DNA of 19,065 nt, from positions 1 through 19,065 of the forward strand of contig CAJUDL010000056.1 in the NCBI GenBank assembly GCA_910585285.1. The letters are read 5' to 3'. Positions 15,761-19,065 of the stretch are shown piece by piece; position 1 is the first letter of the stretch, and every line of letters begins with the position of its first letter. This stretch comes from an uncultured Muribaculaceae bacterium. GTDB taxonomy: Bacteria; Bacteroidota; Bacteroidia; Bacteroidales; Muribaculaceae. Both the position numbers and the translations under genes were made by a program. The notes under the pieces are model-generated. The model had not been told where the DNA came from. It saw only the letters and a program-made list of their open reading frames with translations, and made no database searches.

Positions 15761-17254
15761 ATGAAAAAAATCAATATAATGCTCCTTGGTGTTGTCGGTC
15801 TGCTCACCGCTTCCTGTGCGGAGACAATAGAGCCGGCTATGCCTCAGTCCAATCCTCAGGAGGAGATTCTGAAGAATGTGACGGTGACATCCGCAAAAGA
15901 CGGAGCAATCGCATCCGACGCTGTGATACAGCTCACCGATTATAAGGCCACAGGCAAAGTGCCGGTGATGAAACTGATAGATGCGACAAATCTTGTGGGT
16001 GGAGTGACGGTGTCTTACAAAATAGAGATCTCCCCCAACGCGGATTTCTCAGAGAGCAGGATTCTCGACACTACCCCAGGTACTACTCCAGAGACAAAGG
16101 ATATCTTCTATGCGGATGTATTCGACTGGAATGACGCGCATATATCCTTCTTCGGCAGAAATCCGAAGAAAGATCAGACGGTGTATTATCGTGTGCCGGT
16201 ATATCTGGATCTTGACGGTGCAAATTTCCGCTATGATTCCTTCAGTTATTACGCGGCTACAGGCACAATCAAGGAGATGTGCATAGATTCAGGATTCGAG
16301 ATCGAGGAAAGCTACTATCTCCTCAGCGATGCGACTTCATGGAAGCTTGATAACGCAGGAGAGATGGCGCAATTCAAGTTCGATCATTCGGACATGGGTG
16401 TATACGATGATCCCGTATTTACAATCTCCTTTAAGGTGACGAAGCCCGACACATATTGGAAGATAGCCCCGCAGAGCATTGTGGGTACGACTGATTGGAG
16501 CAAGGTCGTGGGTACGGAAATCAACGGTGACACTGCCATGGACGGCAAGCTTACGGCTGAAAACGCTCAGGCGGGCAAGATAGTAGAGCCCGGATTCTAC
16601 TCCCTCACCATCAATATGGAGAGCATGACCTATGAACTCATCAAGTTCCAGCAGTCTCAGATTCTCTATACCCCCGGCGGTGTCAACGGATGGAAACAAG
16701 AGAATTCGGCATGGCTGCAGCTCAACGGCAACGATAAGTATTATTACGGACTCACACCCGTAGACGCTCAAGGTTTCAAGATCTGCGAGCAGAAGAAGTG
16801 GGACAACTCCACTGACTGGGGGGCTGCAAACGATGCTCCGGCTCTGAATGGAACGTTCGTGCTCGGTTCATCGGGCAAGGACATCAAAGTTCCGACTCCG
16901 GGTCTCTACTGGATCAACGTGAAGTATGATCCCGATACATACGCTCTGACCTCATATGAGCTTACTCAGGTTACTCGCGTGGGTGTCATCGGCTCATTCC
17001 CGGCCTCCAACTGGGGTTCCGACATTGAGATGACATCGGTAGACGGCGGCAAGACATGGACGGCTGAAGTCACCTTCACGGCCGGCAGCCAGTTCAAGGT
17101 TCGCTTCAACAACGACTGGGCGATTAGCCTCGGCGGTCAGCTCGACCCGATGATCGTCAGCCAGGATAATGTCACGGTTGATGAAGCCGGCACCTATGAG
17201 ATGAAGCTCTCTCTGCTTGGCAGCGCTCCCCGCATGACAATGACCAAGAAGTAA
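15761..17254 (+). CDS. SusF/SusE-family outer-membrane lipoprotein with three binding-type domains
   Basis: 497 residues; lipoprotein signal peptide with lipobox LTASC (Cys19) and an acidic tether. An N-terminal Ig-like domain (~35-175, with VSYKIEISPNADFSES) is followed by three domains of the SusE/F type. These are ~185-300 (YYLLSDATSWKLD), ~305-405 (LYTPGGVNGWKQENSAWLQL) and ~408-497 (VGVIGSFPASNWGSDIEM, then KVRFNNDWAISLGG). The Trp/Asn-rich starts of each domain are where aromatic platforms bind alpha-glucan in characterised SusE/F. This supports, but does not prove, an alpha-glucan substrate for the locus. It is the last gene of the operon, 22 bp before a strong terminator. Confidence 0.88.
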   Translation: MKKINIMLLGVVGLLTASCAETIEPAMPQSNPQEEILKNVTVTSAKDGAIASDAVIQLTDYKATGKVPVMKLIDATNLVGGVTVSYKIEISPNADFSESRILDTTPGTTPETKDIFYADVFDWNDAHISFFGRNPKKDQTVYYRVPVYLDLDGANFRYDSFSYYAATGTIKEMCIDSGFEIEESYYLLSDATSWKLDNAGEMAQFKFDHSDMGVYDDPVFTISFKVTKPDTYWKIAPQSIVGTTDWSKVVGTEINGDTAMDGKLTAENAQAGKIVEPGFYSLTINMESMTYELIKFQQSQILYTPGGVNGWKQENSAWLQLNGNDKYYYGLTPVDAQGFKICEQKKWDNSTDWGAANDAPALNGTFVLGSSGKDIKVPTPGLYWINVKYDPDTYALTSYELTQVTRVGVIGSFPASNWGSDIEMTSVDGGKTWTAEVTFTAGSQFKVRFNNDWAISLGGQLDPMIVSQDNVTVDEAGTYEMKLSLLGSAPRMTMTKK

Positions 17255-17275
17255 TTTCTTTCATCCCAACATACT

Positions 17276-17315
17276 CGGGAGGCGACTGCTCTGCAGCCGC
17301 CTCCCGCTTTTTTTT
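17276..17315 (+). terminator. Strong intrinsic terminator of the susCDEF-like operon
   Basis: CGGGAGGCG (17276-17284) pairs with CGCCTCCCG (17298-17306), with further CTGC/GCAG pairing inside, followed by a run of eight T (17308-17315). The right arm and T-run are duplicated without the left arm at 18886-18907. Confidence 0.9.
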
Positions 17316-17380
17316 ACGCTCCTTCTTTTCCCCCTTCCCCTCTTTTTCGAGATGGGCTGAATAGGGCTGAATAGGGGCGA
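17292..17380 (+). repeat. Duplicated block, copy A (half terminator, pyrimidine tract, short G-rich repeat)
   Basis: It begins with the right arm of the terminator (GCAGCCGCCTCCCGC), a T-run, ACGC, then a long pyrimidine tract. It ends in three degenerate units of the type GAGATGGGCT / GAATAGGGCT (17349-17380). The same order of parts occurs at 18886-19065, where the G-rich part is much longer. Confidence 0.7.
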
Positions 17381-17773
17381 GATTGGTCGGAACTGATTCG
17401 TCAGCTCGAACTGAAGGATAATGTGGCATTGCGTCCTTGGCTTCGCCCGTTGATTGATATGGGATTAGTGGAGACGAATTACGGCAAGACCAAAAATGTC
17501 GAGTATCGGGTTGTACCTCAGTTGCTCCGGGACAGCAATTTTAAGGGAAAGACAACACTTAAGCGCATAGAGCCGCACAGGTTGAGAGAATTGATTCTTG
17601 AAGATCTGAAACTATACGGACCGTCTTCCATTAAGGATATCAACGCTCGTATCGGTGAAGAAATCCCGCGAAGAACACTTAGCAGAGCCATAAAAGATTT
17701 AATTGTCACTAATCATGTATTATCATCTGGATATGGCAAGACTCTGAGATATGAAATATCTCGCCAAGATTAG
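17375..17773 (+). pseudogene. 5'-truncated winged-helix C-terminal part of an AlbA_2/ATP-binding-type regulator
   Basis: An open frame of 132 codons without a credible ATG start; a GTG occurs at 17423. It begins directly after the G-rich repeat (stop at 17372). The protein holds two winged-helix-like segments. The first (~1-45, WSELIRQLELKDNVALRPWLRPLIDMGLVET, then a Tyr-containing wing) resembles the C-terminal domain of Schlafen AlbA_2/ATP-binding proteins often annotated as RecG-like. The second (~75-130, ELILEDLKLYGPSSIKDINARIG, then RTLSRAIKDLI) also looks DNA-binding. The N-terminal catalytic or ATP-binding part expected of this family is missing. I read it as a remnant joined to the repeat by rearrangement. 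A small functional DNA-binding protein starting at GTG cannot be excluded. Confidence 0.55.
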
Positions 17774-17930
17774 TCTAATAGTCCCTGTTTTATCTCGCCA
17801 AAACGCAATATATTTGTATCGTCGGCTGTAATTATCTGGATAAGACATTGAAAATAAAGTATATTAATCTCGCCATCGCAGGGTCTAATAATACCTTATT
17901 CGATCCAATTCTATATGAAAATGGCGAGAT
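17758..17930. repeat. Four copies of the 9-mer ATCTCGCCA
   Basis: Direct copies lie at 17758-17766, 17792-17800 and 17867-17875; an inverted copy (TGGCGAGAT) lies at 17922-17930. The first overlaps the end of the winged-helix ORF. The core GGCGAGAT also recurs in the G-rich tandem repeats (17376-17383, 18978-18985 and twice after 19000). They could be binding sites or relics of the same repeat family. Apart from these and the hairpins at 17984-18109, I see nothing in the 342-bp gap 17774-18115. Confidence 0.55.
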
Positions 17931-17983
17931 GATGTCTTGATTGATGTATATTGTCATCATAGACTGCAGGACAAACTTGTCAT

Positions 17984-18066
17984 GGTAATCCGCTCCGCTT
18001 TTTACGCTCCTCCTCAAGAATCATCTGACGCAGTTCTCGGGATTACCAAGACATGCCTTGGTAATC
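17984..18066. repeat. Overlapping alternative hairpins
   Basis: GATTACCAAG (18041-18050) and CTTGGTAATC (18057-18066) form a perfect 10-bp stem with a 6-base loop. The same middle arm can instead pair with GGTAATCC at 17984-17991 (GGATTACC, 18040-18047). The two structures exclude each other. No gene follows that would make this an obvious attenuator. Confidence 0.5.
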
Positions 18067-18085
18067 TCCAAATGACTATAAAAGA

Positions 18086-18109
18086 AAAGCAGGGCTACTG
18101 TCCTGCTTT
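18086..18109 (-). terminator. Intrinsic terminator of the toxin-antitoxin operon
   Basis: AAAGCAGG (18086-18093), an 8-base loop and CCTGCTTT (18102-18109). Read on the minus strand, the hairpin is followed by TTCTTTTAT, a fair T-rich tail, and it starts seven bases after the toxin stop codon. Confidence 0.7.
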
Positions 18110-18115
18110 CCTTAT

Positions 18116-18394
18116 TTATTTATCGCTGTAATGCCTTTTGAGTGATAATACGTTTACAATTACCCTATCATCTTCAATGGCGTAGATCATTCGGTCGCCT
18201 TTGTTGATTTCTCGACTCCATAATCCCGACATATTGCCTTTAAGCTGTTCAACGTGTCCGGTGCCGGTTTTAGGGTGTTCTCTTAGTTCTTCAAACAAAC
18301 TGCTAATCTTCTTTATCGTTTTCTTTTGCCCGGATTTTCGCCATGCTATCAAGTGTTGTGCCGCTTCGTCCGATAAGATTAGTTCGTATGTCAT
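18116..18394 (-). CDS. YoeB/Txe-family toxin (ribosome-dependent mRNA endonuclease)
   Basis: 92 residues from the ATG at 18394. A longer frame to 18439 exists, but the shorter start gives the normal YoeB length and an ATGA overlap with the antitoxin gene. It resembles YoeB along its length: TYELILSDEAAQHLIAW, then VEQLKGNMSGLWSREI, GDRMIYAI and the C-terminal RHY. By comparison with E. coli YoeB the likely catalytic residues are Glu49, Arg68, His88 and Tyr89, all present. Such toxins cleave mRNA in the ribosomal A site and are held inactive by the cognate antitoxin. It is the second gene of a minus-strand operon and is followed by an intrinsic terminator. It appears intact. Confidence 0.92.
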   Translation of the reverse strand: MTYELILSDEAAQHLIAWRKSGQKKTIKKISSLFEELREHPKTGTGHVEQLKGNMSGLWSREINKGDRMIYAIEDDRVIVNVLSLKRHYSDK

Positions 18395-18690
18395 ACGCCT
18401 AATAATCCCCTTATTTCGTCCATTGAGTAAGCCCGACATCTTCCGGCTTTAATATCTTCCATGCCACGTTTTACTGAGGCTATGTTTTCCGGGTCATTGA
18501 ACCACGGATCACCAGAGGGTGATGGATTTTCACTTATTTCAATAGCTACGGTGTTTGCCTTTGAAATAAGAATTGTTTCGATAAAGTTCTTTAAGCTCTT
18601 ACCCTGGGCAACTGCCATAATGGAGAGCTTTTGCAGAGTGTCGACAGGAAGGTCGATGTTTTTGCGTTTGAGATTTAGTGCTGTTGCCAT
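18391..18690 (-). CDS. Antitoxin of the YoeB-type module (ribbon-helix-helix-like N-terminus)
   Basis: 99 residues. The N-terminal ~45 residues (LKRKNIDLPVDTLQKLSIMAVAQGKSLKNFIE) look like a ribbon-helix-helix DNA-binding domain: a basic strand followed by two helices. The C-terminal part (~55-99, NPSPSGDPWFNDPENI, KRGMEDIKAGRCRAYSMDEI) is the acidic, flexible toxin-wrapping type. YoeB toxins more often pair with Phd/YefM-fold antitoxins; Bacteroidales also have pairs like this one. The stop overlaps the toxin start as ATGA. The gene follows a consensus promoter with an AT-rich palindrome-like spacer that could be its own operator (autoregulation inferred). Confidence 0.82.
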   Translation of the reverse strand: MATALNLKRKNIDLPVDTLQKLSIMAVAQGKSLKNFIETILISKANTVAIEISENPSPSGDPWFNDPENIASVKRGMEDIKAGRCRAYSMDEIRGLLGV

Positions 18691-18710
18691 ATCTTTTATG
18701 ATTTATAGTG

Positions 18711-18742
18711 CAAAGATATAAAATATATATTATATATACAAA
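18711..18742 (-). promoter_or_regulatory. Consensus Bacteroidetes promoter of the toxin-antitoxin operon
   Basis: On the minus strand TTTG (18742-18739), a 20-bp spacer and TATCTTTG (18718-18711) match the TTTG-N19/20-TAnnTTTG consensus. The spacer is alternating A/T and nearly symmetrical, a plausible antitoxin operator. The start codon follows after 20 bp. Confidence 0.75.
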
Positions 18743-18885
18743 TTTAAGGATCCGCTCCCTAAATTTTCGCGCCGCTGGGTTCGCATGTCTGGTGCAGATT
18801 TCCCAAATTGAGGAGGGAACTATGCAGTCATCGTGACCGACGAGACATGGCGAAAGATGCTTGAGAAAACGTATACTCTGACATT

Positions 18886-19065
18886 TGCAGCCGCCTCCCG
18901 CTTTTTTACGCCTTTTTCCCCTTTTCTCGAGATGGGGCTGAGATGGGGCAGGATGGGGCTGAGATGGGGCAGGATAGGGCGAGATGGGGCTGAATGGGGC
19001 TGAATGGGGCGAGATGGGGCGAGATGGGGCTGGATAGGGCTGAGGTGGGGCTGAATGGGGCGAGA
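18886..19065 (+). repeat. Duplicated block, copy C, ending in a G-rich tandem repeat that leaves the window
   Basis: It has the same order as 17292-17380: GCAGCCGCCTCCCGC, six T, ACGC, pyrimidine tract, CTCGAGATGGGG. From 18929 to the window end there are 13 units of 9-11 bp plus a partial one, variants of GAGATGGGGCT, GAATGGGGCT, GGATGGGGCT and GGATAGGGC. Eleven carry GGGG and two carry GGG. The left arm of the terminator is absent here. The preceding stretch 18743-18885 contains no gene or other signal that I can support. Confidence 0.8.

Noticed and set aside
17172..17429. Minus-strand ORF of 85 codons, Lys/Glu/Pro-rich
   Set aside because: It is the reverse reading of the susF 3' end, the terminator and the low-complexity tract.
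17937..18131. 64-codon plus-strand ORF
   Set aside because: It starts at TTG and runs through the alternative hairpins and the terminator of the toxin operon; no protein-like features.
18812..19003. Open frame reading GNYAVIVTDETWRKMLEK then into the G-rich repeat
   Set aside because: It has no start codon, begins after a stop, and continues through non-coding repeat sequence. The first ~25 residues might be a relic of a gene, but I cannot name one.
18929..19065. CRISPR array
   Set aside because: The units are 9-11 bp with no spacers, so this is a simple tandem repeat.

Overview
The window looks like a chromosomal segment of a gut-type Bacteroidales bacterium, probably Muribaculaceae-like (family assignment is inference). 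The evidence is a complete SusC/SusD/SusE/SusF-type glycan-uptake operon, lipoproteins with short lipoboxes, C-terminal tails resembling type IX secretion sorting domains, a DUF4254 plus GT9 pair, AT-rich leaders without Shine-Dalgarno sequences, and several -7 boxes of the Bacteroidetes type TAnnTTTG.

Layout. 1-747: the 3' end of a secreted beta-rich protein with a sorting-type tail. 766-2401 (minus strand): an overlapping pair, DUF4254 then a GT9 heptosyltransferase-like enzyme, probably for lipopolysaccharide or another cell-surface glycan. 2744-6253: a large multidomain GH51 alpha-L-arabinofuranosidase. 6456-9647: a lipoprotein, an ABC ATPase with degenerate motifs and an FtsX/MacB-like permease, the last two sharing an ATGA overlap. 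10002-17254: susC, susD, susE and susF homologues, preceded by a long leader and closed by a strong intrinsic terminator. 17292-19065: a disturbed accessory region with a 5'-truncated winged-helix gene fragment, a YoeB-type toxin-antitoxin pair, several hairpins, and a duplicated block ending in a G-rich tandem repeat that leaves the window.

How the genes work together. SusC and SusD would form the TonB-dependent import pair, with the SusE/F-like lipoproteins as extra surface glycan-binding proteins. The secreted GH51 could release arabinose from arabinan or arabinoxylan, but it is separated from the Sus genes by the ABC operon, so a shared substrate is not shown. The ABC operon looks like an envelope lipoprotein or lipid handling system of the LolCDE/MacB/FtsX superfamily.

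The most interesting signal is a roughly 170-bp non-coding element present twice, on either side of the GH51 gene. Each copy is flanked by its own 8-bp direct repeat (TTTATTAT and TAACTGAT), as expected of a transposed, MITE-like element. The ends are identical between copies. The centre has diverged, yet it keeps an 8-bp hairpin, including one G:C to T:A compensatory change. Both copies sit about 8-10 bp downstream of a predicted -7 box. A second unusual signal is a nested set of perfect palindromes, one of 30 bp, in the susC leader.

Everything here was read by eye; no homology search or folding program was run.
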